Shown in pieces: positions 41,632 through 50,092 of a stretch of DNA of 64,000 nucleotides. Positions within the stretch are counted from its first letter, which is position 1. Each line of letters starts with the position of its first letter. The notes beneath the pieces were generated by a model that worked only from the letters and a program-made list of their open reading frames with translations, did no database searches and was not told the origin of the DNA. The DNA comes from JAOEGB01 sp041262585 (GTDB lineage: Bacteria > Actinomycetota > Actinomycetes > Streptosporangiales > Streptosporangiaceae). The DNA lies in NCBI RefSeq assembly GCF_041262585.1, contig NZ_JBGCBZ010000004.1, positions 329,584-393,583 on the forward strand, given 5' to 3'. Both the position numbers and the translations under genes were made by a program.

Positions 41632-42030
41632 TCACTCTGTCCCCGGCCGCCAGTTGATCAGGGACAGCTCCTCGTCGACGTACGTGAACGACGCCTGGAC
41701 GAGCTCCCCGGGATGGGGCTCCCGGCCGCGGCACCAGTTGCCGTACATCACGCAGTCCGGGGCGGCGGTGAGCCGGACCATCACCACGACGTACGGCGTC
41801 GCGGCTCCGGGGGTGAACGCCTGGTGGGTGACGATCCAGCTCTCGATCGTCCCGGTGGGCTCCACCGGCCGCCAGCTCCAGTCCTTCGAACGGCAGGCAT
41901 GGCAGTAGGCGCGGGCCGGGAAGCGGAGCGTGCCGCAGGCGTCGCAGCCCTGCAGGACGAACTCGTGCCGGGCGGCCCGCGCCCACCAGGCGGCCGAGTC
42001 GCGGTCCGGGATCGGACGGATGATGCTCAT
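41632..42030 (-). CDS. DUF35 OB-fold protein, partner of the thiolase-like aldolase
   Basis: A 132-residue protein: a zinc ribbon (CDACGTLRFPARAYCHAC, four cysteines at about residues 29-46) followed by an OB fold. In steroid catabolism, DUF35 proteins or domains (as in ChsH2) bind Ltp2-type aldolases and are needed for their activity. It starts 4 bp after the Ltp2-like gene, so both are co-transcribed and the products probably form a complex. Confidence 0.85.
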   Translation of the reverse strand: MSIIRPIPDRDSAAWWARAARHEFVLQGCDACGTLRFPARAYCHACRSKDWSWRPVEPTGTIESWIVTHQAFTPGAATPYVVVMVRLTAAPDCVMYGNWCRGREPHPGELVQASFTYVDEELSLINWRPGTE

Positions 42031-42034
42031 GCCG

Positions 42035-43204
42035 TCACCCCTTTCTGAGGATCAGGGCGGAGGTCGCCGCGAGGACGTAACCCGGCTGCGCGGTGGACAG
42101 GGCCACCTCCGCGCCGGGCGCCTGCCGGTCGCCCGCGTCGCCCCGGAGCTGGGAGACGGCCTCGGCGATGTGGTTGATCCCGTGGACATAGCCCTCCGAG
42201 AGGAACCCGCCGTGGGTGTTGACCGGCAGCCGGCCGCCGAGCGCCGTGTGCCCTTCCGCGACGTACGGCCCGCCCTCCCCCTTGGCGCAGAAGCCGTAGT
42301 CCTCGAGCTGCACGATCACCGAGTAGGTGAAGCAGTCGTAGATCTGGGCGACGTCGATGTCGCGCGGCCCCACCCCGGCCATGCCGTACAGGCGGGGGGC
42401 GAGCTCGGCGGCGCTGGTCACGGTGACGTCGGTGGATTCGCCGGAGAGCGCGGAGTGGCCGCCGCCCCAGGCGGCGGCGGAGATGAGGACGGGCGGCCTG
42501 CGCAGGTCTCGCGCCCGCTCGGCGGTGGTGACGATGAGCGCGCACGCGCCGTCGGTCTCCAGGCAGCAGTCGAGCAGCCGGAACGGCTCGGCGATCCATC
42601 GGCTGCCCAGGTAGTCGTCGAGGGTGATGGGGGTGCGCATCAGCGCGCGGGGGTTCTTGACCGCGTTGGCCCGCTGGGCGACCGCGAGCTCCCCGAAATG
42701 CTCGGCCTTAGTGCCATATTTCGTCATGTGGGCGCGGGCGTACATCGCGTACATCTGCGGCGGGGCGACGTAGCCGTACGGCGCCTGGTACTGGACCTCG
42801 GGACTGGTGGGGAGCGGCCGTCCGGTGCCGCCCATCCGGAACTCCGAGCGGGCGTTGATGGCGCGGTAGCAGACGACGGTCTCGGCGACCCCCGACGCGA
42901 CGGCGAGCGCGGCCTGGCCGACGACGGAGTGCGAGACGCTGCCGCCGCCGAACTGGTCGAGGTACCACGCGGGCGGGCGGAGGCCGAGCGCCGGGCCGAC
43001 CAGTGACGGCGGCGCCGAGTCGCCGACGCGGTGAGTGGCGAGGCCGTCCACGTCGCCGGCCTCCAGGCCCGCGTCGCCGAGCGCGGCCAGGACGGCTTCG
43101 CAGGCCAGAGTCAGCGTGCTGACCCCGGAGTCCTTGGAGAAGGCGGTGTAGCCCACGCCGGCGACGGCCGCGCGATCCCGGATACCCAGCAATCGCTTGG
43201 TCAT
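42035..43204 (-). CDS. Ltp2-like thiolase-fold aldolase / lipid-transfer protein
   Basis: A 389-residue thiolase-superfamily protein of the SCP-x/Ltp type. DVAQIYDCFTYSVIVQLEDYGFCAKGEGG and NTHGGFLSEGYVHGINHI match Ltp2, where tyrosines rather than the thiolase Cys catalyse the retro-aldol cleavage that releases the steroid side chain as propionyl-CoA. Ltp3/Ltp4-like roles cannot be excluded. Its ATG lies 6 nt after TAGCGT with TTGACA 19 bp further upstream, so the mRNA is probably leaderless. It diverges from the flavin reductase/fadE30 operon. Confidence 0.82.
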   Translation of the reverse strand: MTKRLLGIRDRAAVAGVGYTAFSKDSGVSTLTLACEAVLAALGDAGLEAGDVDGLATHRVGDSAPPSLVGPALGLRPPAWYLDQFGGGSVSHSVVGQAALAVASGVAETVVCYRAINARSEFRMGGTGRPLPTSPEVQYQAPYGYVAPPQMYAMYARAHMTKYGTKAEHFGELAVAQRANAVKNPRALMRTPITLDDYLGSRWIAEPFRLLDCCLETDGACALIVTTAERARDLRRPPVLISAAAWGGGHSALSGESTDVTVTSAAELAPRLYGMAGVGPRDIDVAQIYDCFTYSVIVQLEDYGFCAKGEGGPYVAEGHTALGGRLPVNTHGGFLSEGYVHGINHIAEAVSQLRGDAGDRQAPGAEVALSTAQPGYVLAATSALILRKG

Positions 43205-43241
43205 AACCCCACGCTAGGGCACTGGTGCGGATGCGTGTCAA
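43205..43241 (-). promoter_or_regulatory. Promoter of the ltp2-like gene
   Basis: Minus-strand TTGACA (43241-43236), 19-bp spacer, TAGCGT (43216-43211), then GGGGTT and the ATG at 43204. The spacing puts the transcription start at or next to the start codon. Confidence 0.65.
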
Positions 43242-43322
43242 TGGCCGCATTACTCAGCATTGGGGAATGCGAGACCTACGACACCGCCTTGGAAGATATT
43301 TGGGGGATCCCTCTACCGTCCA

Positions 43323-43336
43323 AGCAAGCGCTTGTT
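43323..43336. promoter_or_regulatory. KstR2 box before flavin reductase-fadE30-ipdF
   Basis: AGCAAGCGCTTGTT matches the published KstR2 operator AnCAAGnnCTTGnT at every fixed position. It overlaps TAGTAT, a likely -10 element, 40 bp before the flavin reductase start, and lies in the divergent region with the ltp2-like gene. Confidence 0.85.
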
Positions 43337-43375
43337 AGTATGGCGGGACGGACCGACTGAGGAGGCGAGCGCACG

Positions 43376-43909
43376 ATGAGCACCCCGGTGGCCCGGCTGC
43401 GCGGCCATGACGGCGCCAAGAGGATCCCAACCGTGCACGGACACCACTTCAGGAACATCCTCGGCAGGTTCGCCACGGGCGTGGTGGCCATCACCGCGAT
43501 CGACCCGGAGACCGGGAAGGCGTGCGGGCTCGCCGCGAACTCGTTCACGTCGGTCAGCCTCGATCCTCCCCTGGTCGCGTTCTGCGTCGCCCACACCAGC
43601 ACGAGCTGGCCGCGTCTCAAGGCGGCCGGCTCGTTGTGCGTCAACGTGCTCGCGGAGCACCAGCAGCAGGTCTGCGCGCAGCTCGCCACGATCGGCGGCG
43701 ACAAGTTCGCCGGCCTGTCCTGGACCCGCTCCCCCGGCGGCGGCCCCGTCCTCGACGGCGCCCTGGCCTGGCTCGACTGCACCGTGGAGAACGAGCACGT
43801 CGCGGGCGACCACGTGATCGTCGTGGCCAAGGTCCACCAGCTCGACAAACACGAGGACGGCGGGCCCCTCGTCTTCTTCCGCGGCGGATACGGGCGTTTC
43901 CACGCATGA
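43376..43909 (+). CDS. Flavin reductase, HsaB/FMN-binding split-barrel type
   Basis: A 177-residue flavin reductase-like protein: RNILGRFATGVVAITAIDPETGKACGLAANSFTSVSLDPPLVAFCV is the flavin-binding start of the family (HpaC/HsaB). It probably supplies FMNH2 or FADH2 to a two-component monooxygenase; the luciferase-like protein at 31355 is a candidate partner in the same window. It is first in an operon with fadE30 and ipdF under a perfect KstR2 box. GAGGAGG lies 9 nt before the ATG. Confidence 0.87.
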   Translation: MSTPVARLRGHDGAKRIPTVHGHHFRNILGRFATGVVAITAIDPETGKACGLAANSFTSVSLDPPLVAFCVAHTSTSWPRLKAAGSLCVNVLAEHQQQVCAQLATIGGDKFAGLSWTRSPGGGPVLDGALAWLDCTVENEHVAGDHVIVVAKVHQLDKHEDGGPLVFFRGGYGRFHA

Positions 43910-45027
43910 CCCTTCAGAGCTTCCGCGACGAGGTCCGGGAGTGGCTGGAGGCCAACCTGACCGGAAGGTTCGCCGACGCGAGGGGCCTCGGCGGGCCCGG
44001 CCGCGAACACGAGGGCCACGAGCTCCGGCTCGCGTGGGAGCGTCACCTCGGCGCCGCGGGCTGGACCTGCCTCGGCTGGCCCAAGCGGTACGGCGGGCGC
44101 GACGCGGGCCTCGACGAGCAGGTCGTCTTCCACGAGGAGTACGCCAGGGCGGACGCCCCCGCCCGGGTCGGCCACATCGGCGAGACCCTGATCGGCCCCA
44201 CCATTCTGGATTTCGGCACCGAGGAGCAGAAGGACCGTTTTCTTCCGCCCATCCAGCGGGGCGAGGAGCTGTGGTGCCAGGGCTACTCGGAGCCGGACGC
44301 GGGCTCCGATCTCGCGGGCGTCCGGACCCGGGCCGTCCTCGACGGCGGCGAGTGGGTGGTCACCGGCCAGAAGGTGTGGACCTCGCTCGCCCATGTGGCC
44401 GGCTGGTGCTTCGTGCTCTGCCGTACCGAGGCGGGGTCTCAGCGGCACGCGGGCCTGTCCTACCTGCTCGTCCCCATGCGGCAACCCGGCGTCGAGGTCC
44501 GGCCGATCGTCCAGATGACCGGGACGAGCGAGTTCAACGAGGTCTTCTTCGACGGCGCCCGTACGGCGGCCGCCAACATCCTCGGCAGGCCGGGCGAAGG
44601 CTGGCGGGTCGCGATGGCCACCCTCGGCTACGAACGAGGCGTCTCCACCCTGGGCCAGCAGATCGGCTTCACGCGGGAACTCGCGGCGGTCATCGACACC
44701 GCCCGGCGGACGGGCGCGATCGACGACCCCGTGTTCAGGGACCGGCTGGTCCGGTGCTGGCTGGAGCTGGAGATCATGCGGCTGAACGCCCTGCGGGGCG
44801 TCACGTCCGTGGCCAAGCTGTACTGGTCGGAGTGGCACCGCACGCTTGGCGAGCTGGCCCAGGCCGTCCAGGGCAGGGAGGGTTTGGTGGCGCGTGGCGA
44901 GCCGTACGACCTGAACGCCCTGCAACGGCTCTACCTGTTCAGCCGGGCCGACACGATCTACGCCGGGTCGAGCGAGATCCAGCGCACCGTCATCGCCGAA
45001 CGCACCCTCGGCCTGCCCAGAGCCTAG
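43906..45027 (+). CDS. fadE30: Acyl-CoA dehydrogenase FadE30
   Basis: A 373-residue flavoprotein with segments I recall as near-identical in mycobacterial FadE30: GLGGPGREHE, AGWTCLGWP, ELWCQGYSEPDAGSDLA, VVTGQKVWTSLAH, SQRHAGLSYLLVP, EFNEVFFD and ERGVSTLGQQI. FadE30 oxidises the propanoyl side chain of the HIP-derived CoA ester in ring C/D catabolism. The ATG overlaps the flavin reductase stop (ATGA), so translation is coupled. Confidence 0.93.
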   Translation: MTLQSFRDEVREWLEANLTGRFADARGLGGPGREHEGHELRLAWERHLGAAGWTCLGWPKRYGGRDAGLDEQVVFHEEYARADAPARVGHIGETLIGPTILDFGTEEQKDRFLPPIQRGEELWCQGYSEPDAGSDLAGVRTRAVLDGGEWVVTGQKVWTSLAHVAGWCFVLCRTEAGSQRHAGLSYLLVPMRQPGVEVRPIVQMTGTSEFNEVFFDGARTAAANILGRPGEGWRVAMATLGYERGVSTLGQQIGFTRELAAVIDTARRTGAIDDPVFRDRLVRCWLELEIMRLNALRGVTSVAKLYWSEWHRTLGELAQAVQGREGLVARGEPYDLNALQRLYLFSRADTIYAGSSEIQRTVIAERTLGLPRA

Positions 45028-45035
45028 GAGGCGAC

Positions 45036-45809
45036 ATGACACCGGGTTACCCGCGAGGACATGGGCTGCTGGACGGGAGGGTCACGCTGGTGACGGCCGC
45101 GGCGGGCGCGGGAATCGGCTATGCCACCGCCAGGCGATGCGCCGAGGAGGGCGCCACGATCGTGATCTCCGACCGGCATCAGCGGCGGCTGGAGGAGGCC
45201 GCCGAGTCGCTGACCGGCCTCACCGGCGTCAAGCCACTCGCCGTGCCGTGCGACGTGACCTCGGAGGCTCAGGTGCTCGCCCTGTTCGACGCCGTCGCCG
45301 AGGCCCACGGCCGGATCGACGTGGTGGTCAACAACGCGGGCCTGGGCGGTACGGCTGAGCTGGCCGAGATGACCGACGAGCAGTGGCACGCCGTCATCGA
45401 CGTAACTCTGAACGGCACGATGCGCTGCACCAGGGCGGCCCTGCGGCAGATGATCCCGCAAGGACACGGCGTGATCGTGAACAACGCCTCCGTCATCGGC
45501 TGGCGGGCCCAGAAGGGCCAGGCGCACTACGCGGCGGCCAAGGCCGGCGTGATGGCGCTGACCAGATGCGTGGCACTGGAGGCCGCTCCCCATGGCGTCC
45601 GGGTCAACGCGGTGGCCCCGTCGCTGGCGATGCATCCCTTCCTGGCCAAGGTGACGAGCGACGAACTGCTCAACGAGCTGACCTCCAGAGAGGCGTTCGG
45701 CAGGGGCGCCGAGCCGTGGGAGGTGGCGAACGTGATCGTCTTCCTGGCCAGCGACTACTCGTCGTACATGACCGGCGAGGTCGTCTCCGTGTCCAGCCAG
45801 CATCCCTGA
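45036..45809 (+). CDS. ipdF: Short-chain dehydrogenase IpdF
   Basis: A 257-residue SDR. GHGLLDGRVTLVTAAAGAGIGYATARR, NNASVIGWRAQKGQAHYAAAKAGVMALTRC and the C-terminus YSSYMTGEVVSVSSQHP correspond closely to mycobacterial IpdF (Rv3559c), which oxidises the ring-D hydroxyl of the HIC-CoA intermediate. YAAAK holds the catalytic Tyr and Lys. The ATG follows TAGGAGGCGAC, 8 bp after fadE30. Confidence 0.93.
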   Translation: MTPGYPRGHGLLDGRVTLVTAAAGAGIGYATARRCAEEGATIVISDRHQRRLEEAAESLTGLTGVKPLAVPCDVTSEAQVLALFDAVAEAHGRIDVVVNNAGLGGTAELAEMTDEQWHAVIDVTLNGTMRCTRAALRQMIPQGHGVIVNNASVIGWRAQKGQAHYAAAKAGVMALTRCVALEAAPHGVRVNAVAPSLAMHPFLAKVTSDELLNELTSREAFGRGAEPWEVANVIVFLASDYSSYMTGEVVSVSSQHP

Positions 45810-45832
45810 GAGACGCTCCGGGAGATCCAGGA

Positions 45833-45846
45833 ACCGACCGGTCGGT
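45833..45846. promoter_or_regulatory. Perfect TetR-type palindrome ACCGACCGGTCGGT
   Basis: A 14-bp perfect palindrome whose last base begins the -10 TATGCT (45846-45851) of the next SDR gene. It is unlike the KstR2 box and points to a different, TetR-like repressor not identified in the window. Confidence 0.75.
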
Positions 45847-45857
45847 ATGCTCTGGGC

Positions 45858-46619
45858 ATGACTCTGTTCTCGGTGGAAGGCAAGACGGTCGTCGTCACGG
45901 GCGGCTCGCGCGGAATCGGCCGGATGATCGCGACCGGATTCCTCGACGCGGGCGCCACGGTCTACATCTCCTCACGCAAGAAGGACGAGCTGGAGGCCAC
46001 GGCCGCCGAGCTGGGCTGCCACGCCGTACAGGCCGATCTGTCCACCCCTGAAGGGGTCCAGGCCCTGGTCGAGGCCGTGGCGGCACGGGAGACCCGGCTC
46101 GACGTCCTGGTCAACAACGCCGGGGCGAGCTGGGGCGCGCCACTGGAGGAGTATCCCGAGCACGCCTTCGACAAGCTCTGGGACATCAACGTCAAGGGCG
46201 TCTTCTTCCTCACGCGCCGGTTCCTGCCTCTGCTGCGCGCCGCCGCGTCGGCCGACGACCCGGCCCGAGTGATCAACATCGGCTCCGTCGACGGGATCCG
46301 CGTCCCCTTCATGGAGAACTACGCGTACTCGGCGGCCAAGGCAGCGGTGCACATGCTCACCCGGCATCTGGCCCACCAGCTCGCCCGAGAGTCGATCACG
46401 GTCAACGCCATCGCGCCCGGCCCGTTCGAGTCCAAGATGATGGCCTTCGCCCTGGACGACCCGGACATGCGCGGCGCGATCGAGAGCGGCATCCCCCTCG
46501 GCAGGATCGGCAGGCCCGACGACATGGCCGGCGCGGCCATCTACCTGGCCTCCCGCGCCGGCGCCTATCTCACCGGCGCGTTGATCCCCGTAGACGGCGG
46601 CATCACCACCCACGGCTGA
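45858..46619 (+). CDS. SDR family oxidoreductase
   Basis: A 253-residue short-chain dehydrogenase: TGGSRGIG cofactor loop at residues 14-21, NNAGASWG, catalytic YSAAK and the ending GALIPVDGGITTHG. It resembles gluconate 5-dehydrogenase/RhlG-type reductases rather than IpdF. The ATG is 6 nt after TATGCT, so it is probably leaderless. Although it follows ipdF by 48 bp, it has its own promoter and a distinct operator; a role in sterol breakdown is not established. Confidence 0.85.
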   Translation: MTLFSVEGKTVVVTGGSRGIGRMIATGFLDAGATVYISSRKKDELEATAAELGCHAVQADLSTPEGVQALVEAVAARETRLDVLVNNAGASWGAPLEEYPEHAFDKLWDINVKGVFFLTRRFLPLLRAAASADDPARVINIGSVDGIRVPFMENYAYSAAKAAVHMLTRHLAHQLARESITVNAIAPGPFESKMMAFALDDPDMRGAIESGIPLGRIGRPDDMAGAAIYLASRAGAYLTGALIPVDGGITTHG

Positions 46620-46723
46620 CCGGTCCGCTTTCGGGGCCGGCTGCGAGCCCTAGGTCTGTCGTCCCGAAGACGGTCGGGCTTAAGGCCGATGCGAGTGGAG
46701 GTGATCCTTTCTAGGGTCTGGCC

Positions 46724-47179
46724 ATGGCTTTCAACACTGCTGAAGAAACGTATCTGGCCTCTCAGCAACGCGGACGGCTGGCGACTGTCGCGCCCGGCGG
46801 CACCCCGCAGAACAAGCCCGTCGGATTCCACCACAACACCGAGCTCGGCACGATCGATATCTACGGCTTCGGGATGGAGTCGTCGGCGAAGTTCCGCAAC
46901 ATCAAGGTCCACCCGGATGTGTCCTTCGTGGTCGACGACGTGGTCGGCGAAGGGGCCTCTGGCGTGCGCTTCCTGGAGATCCGGGGTCGGGCGGAGGCGG
47001 CGTCGGCGTCGCCGGCCGCACCACCGGGCGAGCAGGTGAGCGGCGGCTTCATCCGCATCCACCCGCGCCGGATCGTCGCCTACAACATCCACCCGGACCA
47101 GCCGGGCTTCTACGCTCGGGACATCGCACTTGAGGAGATCGCACTTGAGGAGATCCCACTTGAGGAGGCCGGCCAGTGA
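46724..47179 (+). CDS. PPOX-class (F420/FMN) split-barrel oxidoreductase
   Basis: A 151-residue protein of the pyridoxamine-phosphate-oxidase fold: LASQQRGRLATVAPGGTPQNKPVGFHHN and KFRNIKVHPDVSFVVDD fit F420-dependent PPOX enzymes of actinobacteria. The C-terminus ends in a triplicated five-residue unit (IALEE IALEE IPLEE) produced by a 15-bp DNA repeat. The ATG is 6 nt after TAGGGT, so it is probably leaderless. Confidence 0.83.
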   Translation: MAFNTAEETYLASQQRGRLATVAPGGTPQNKPVGFHHNTELGTIDIYGFGMESSAKFRNIKVHPDVSFVVDDVVGEGASGVRFLEIRGRAEAASASPAAPPGEQVSGGFIRIHPRRIVAYNIHPDQPGFYARDIALEEIALEEIPLEEAGQ

Positions 47180-47997
47180 CGGTGGAGAGCGCAGTCGTCC
47201 TTGGTCCTGGCGGCCCGGTCGGTACGGCGTGGCTGGCCGGACTGGCGGCGGGGCTGCGCCGCGAGGGGGTGGACCTGGGCGCGGCCGATCTGATCGTGGG
47301 AACGTCGGCGGGCGCGATCGTGGGGGCGATCCTGGCCAGTGGCGGAGACCTCGACCGGCTCGCCACGCTGCCCGAGCCGACCGATCCCGAGGACGGCGTC
47401 CGGACTGATCCGGAGAGACTCGCGGAAGTGTTCGCGACGCTCGGCGATACCGGGCTTGAGCGAGCCGAAGCCCTTCGCCGGATCGGCCGGCTCGCCGTCA
47501 CCGCCTTGACCGGCGGCGAGGAGGCGGCCATCGCCCGCATGCGGTTCCTGGTCGGCGGAGTGGAATGGCCGGACCGGCCGCTGCTGATCCCGTCGGTGGA
47601 CGCCGAGACCGGCGAGGCGGTGATCTGGGACCGGTACGGCGCCGCATCGCTGCCCGAGGCCGTGGCCGCCGGCATCGCCTTCCCCGGGACCGCTCCCCCG
47701 ATCACCATCGACGGGCGTCGTTACATCGACGGTGCTCTCAGAGCCGGGATCAACGTCGATCTGGCGGGTGACGCGGGTGTGTTGATCGTCGCCGAGCCGA
47801 TGGCGCACATGTCTGGCACGAACGGCGTCGCGGCAGGCGAGAGGATGGTCGTACGGCTGGTTCCGGACGCCGAGGCGATCGAGGCGTTCGGTCCGGACAT
47901 CACCAACCGCGGCGCCTGGGCCCCCGCGTATCAAGCCGGCGTCAGGCAGGCTCCCGACGCCGCCGAGCGCATTAGGGTGAGTTCCCTGATCATGTGA
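47176..47997 (+). CDS. Patatin-like phospholipase / lipid acyl hydrolase
   Basis: A 273-residue protein with the patatin catalytic pair: nucleophile Ser in GTSAG (DLIVGTSAGAIVGA) and Asp in the DGA motif (YIDGALRAG), plus an N-terminal GPGGPVGTAWLAGL oxyanion-type loop. Lipid substrate unknown. The GTG overlaps the upstream stop (GTGA), which suggests coupling to the PPOX protein. Confidence 0.87.
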   Translation: MTVESAVVLGPGGPVGTAWLAGLAAGLRREGVDLGAADLIVGTSAGAIVGAILASGGDLDRLATLPEPTDPEDGVRTDPERLAEVFATLGDTGLERAEALRRIGRLAVTALTGGEEAAIARMRFLVGGVEWPDRPLLIPSVDAETGEAVIWDRYGAASLPEAVAAGIAFPGTAPPITIDGRRYIDGALRAGINVDLAGDAGVLIVAEPMAHMSGTNGVAAGERMVVRLVPDAEAIEAFGPDITNRGAWAPAYQAGVRQAPDAAERIRVSSLIM

Positions 47998-48129
47998 CAG
48001 GGTGCTCCTTCAGTGAGCTCGCGCTTGCCGGACCGCCGGTGCCGGCGCGGTGCCGGCTGACGCGGCTTCTCCCCTCTGATCGTGGAGAGCTTGGCGGCTG
48101 GGCCGCCGAGTCATGCCTAGAATCCCGCC

Positions 48130-48591
48130 ATGACGCAGGTCGCGGTGTGCGGGCCGGGCGATTGCACGCCGGAGGAGGCAGCGACGGCCCGGACGGTCGG
48201 CCGCCTTCTCGCCGAGCACGGCGCCGTCGTTCTGTGCGGCGGCTACGGCGGGGTGATGGCCGCCGTAGCGGCGGGCGCCCGCGAGGCCGGAGGGATAGTG
48301 GTCGGCATCCTGTCCGGCCGCGACCGCGTCGGTTCGAGCCCTGATCTCACGGTCGCGATCCCCACCGGCATGGGCGAGGCGCGTAACGCCCTAATCGTCC
48401 GCGCCGCGGACGCGGTCATCGTCGTCGGCGGCTCGTGGGGAACGCTTTCCGAGCTGGCCCTCGCCCAGCGCGGCGGCATCCCATTGATCACACTCGGTGG
48501 CTGGCGCATCCTCGACGCCGCCGGGAACCCTGTTCCCGGCCCGGTTCAGGCCGCCGACCCGGCCGACGCCGTACGGCGGGCGCTTGCCTAA
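48130..48591 (+). CDS. TIGR00725/LOG-like Rossmann protein
   Basis: A 153-residue protein of the lysine-decarboxylase-like/LOG superfamily: VLCGGYGGVMAAVAAGAREAGG and the PGGxGT-type loop as GGSWGTLSELALAQ. The TIGR00725 branch has no settled activity; related LOG enzymes hydrolyse nucleoside monophosphates. The ATG lies 6 nt after TAGAAT, so it is probably leaderless. Confidence 0.83.
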   Translation: MTQVAVCGPGDCTPEEAATARTVGRLLAEHGAVVLCGGYGGVMAAVAAGAREAGGIVVGILSGRDRVGSSPDLTVAIPTGMGEARNALIVRAADAVIVVGGSWGTLSELALAQRGGIPLITLGGWRILDAAGNPVPGPVQAADPADAVRRALA

Positions 48592-48608
48592 TACTCCAGC
48601 CATAAATC

Positions 48609-48618
48609 GTGATCTTGC
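48609..48618 (+). repeat. Degenerate GTGATCATGC head
   Basis: GTGATCTTGC differs from the repeat head at one base. It lies 17 bp after the LOG-like stop in the sense orientation, like the other copies. No 53-bp partner is visible. Confidence 0.35.
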
Positions 48619-48639
48619 TGGCGGGGGCCGGTGAGGAGA

Positions 48640-48870
48640 CGGCTGCGGCCACCGTTGATCATCGGTGTGTGACCGGGGACGTGAAGAAGGGCACGCACAC
48701 GGTCGGCGTCCAGTGCCAGTACACCGGCACCGCGGCAGGATCGAGAACTCGCAGGTCGCCGTCTACCTCGTCTACGCGGGCCGTCGCGGCCACGCGGCGG
48801 TGGACCGGGAGTTGTACATCCCGCGTTCGTGGACCGCCGAGCCCGAGCGCTGCCGGGTGGCCGCGCATGA
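48640..48870 (+). pseudogene. IS701-type transposase fragment, frameshifted
   Basis: One frame reads DVKKGTHTVGVQCQYTGTAAG and, after a one-base loss near 48738, a second frame continues RIENSQVAVYLVYAGRRGHA followed by DRELYIPRSWTAEPERCRVA. This is the central part of IS701-family transposases, where QYxGTAGRIENSQ is conserved. Both gene ends and terminal repeats are missing, so it is an inert scar. The rest of 48592-48947 shows no gene. Confidence 0.8.
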
Positions 48871-48947
48871 CGTCGATGTATTCGCGGAGGGCGTGCAGGT
48901 GCTCGGGGGAGCCGCCAGCATGGAATCCAGGCACAGAGACGACGCGG

Positions 48948-49487
48948 TTAGCTTCGCTGGAGCAGCCAGAGCATGTAGGCGGCGATGGAAGACGAGTCGG
49001 TGATCGAACCGCTGAGAATCATCTGCTCGAACTCCGTGCGGTGCACCCAGCGCTGGCGCATGTCCTGCTCGCTGTGTTCGCGGTTGGCCTGCCCGTGGGT
49101 GAGCCCTGTGGCCAGATACACGTGAAGCCCTTGATCGGTCATCCCGTGGGCGTTGTCCATCCGGCCTAGAAGGCACAGCCGCGCCGCACGGAGTCCGGTC
49201 TCCTCCCTCAGCTCGCGCCGGGCCTCGTCCTCGCGCGTGTCGGCCTCCGCCGTACCTTGCGGGAAACTCCAGGAACGGCGGCCGATCGGATACCGGTATT
49301 CCTCCACGATGTGAAAGCCGTCGTCCTCTTGTGGAATGACCAGGACGAAGTCGGGCCTTACCACGTACCCGTACAGGCCGGGCGAGCCATCAGGATGCTC
49401 GATCCTGTCCTCTCGTACCGTCATCCACGCGTTGTTGTAGACGATGCGGGAAGAGACCTGCCGGATCACGGGCTGCGTTTCGGTCAT
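48948..49487 (-). CDS. Nudix hydrolase (ADP-ribose pyrophosphatase-like)
   Basis: A 179-residue hydrolase. The Nudix helix lies at about residues 78-98 (GTAEADTREDEARRELREET then G), one residue shorter than the textbook spacing between its first Gly and the RE pair. VEEYRYPIGRRSWSFPQG is typical of ADP-ribose/nucleotide-sugar members. Substrate unproven. It follows the IS scar on the opposite strand. Confidence 0.87.
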   Translation of the reverse strand: MTETQPVIRQVSSRIVYNNAWMTVREDRIEHPDGSPGLYGYVVRPDFVLVIPQEDDGFHIVEEYRYPIGRRSWSFPQGTAEADTREDEARRELREETGLRAARLCLLGRMDNAHGMTDQGLHVYLATGLTHGQANREHSEQDMRQRWVHRTEFEQMILSGSITDSSSIAAYMLWLLQRS

Positions 49488-49887
49488 GATGCCGCATGGT
49501 ACTCACGCTCAACCGCTTGTTGCCAGAGATCGAGCCGCTGCCCGACCCCATGCCGACCGAGCCGCTGACCCTCTTCTGACCGTGGATTGCCCGATCTGGG
49601 TCCACTCGCCACTTCTCCATGCACCCCCTACGCCTGGGCACGGTGTCCCGTTGGAACGCGACCCCACTCCACCGATTCCTCGGTTACGAGCGCGACCGTT
49701 GTTGAGCATGGTTTCTAAATCCACCATCTCCGACTGGGATGCCCTGTGTTGCGTGTGCCTGCCCGCTCAGGAGGCTATTTTCTGCTCTCGATGCCGTTCT
49801 TTGCATAAGCACGGTTAATGCATCTTCGAACCTGCCGACTATCGGCCGATCGCGTCATCTAGCCGAGAGCGCAGACAGGGAGGAGCC

Positions 49888-49923
49888 ATGTGCTCTACTC
49901 TTACCAACGCGGCCACCGCGTGA
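49888..49923 (+). CDS. Possible 11-residue peptide MCSTLTNAATA
   Basis: GGGAGGAGCC stands directly before ATG, and the frame of 11 codons ends at TGA. TGTCAG and CTGACA then form a 6-bp hairpin within 30 bp. This looks like a leader peptide plus stem, but no plus-strand gene follows for 2 kb. It lies in the 605-bp gene-poor region 49488-50092, where I see no other coding signal except a short frame (49496-49579) ending LPEIEPLPDPMPTEPLTLF that may be a gene remnant. Confidence 0.3.
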   Translation: MCSTLTNAATA

Positions 49924-50092
49924 TTGTCAGCTTTCTGCACACCTGACAGATCACGGCGGTGGTCGTCCATTTGCTCCTCCTGCCGGGACATCGCAGGAAT
50001 CAACCTACGGCGGCCAGATTCGCGAATCCGCGCGGCTGCCGTAGCAGCCGAAACAGTAATGCCAAACGAATTGGCGCCATCAGCCCTATAGG

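Noticed and set aside
47987..47994. TGATCATG near the patatin stop as another repeat head
   Set aside because: The context CTGATCATGTGA is coding (LIM then stop), the TGA of the motif is out of the stop frame, and flanking bases do not match the family.
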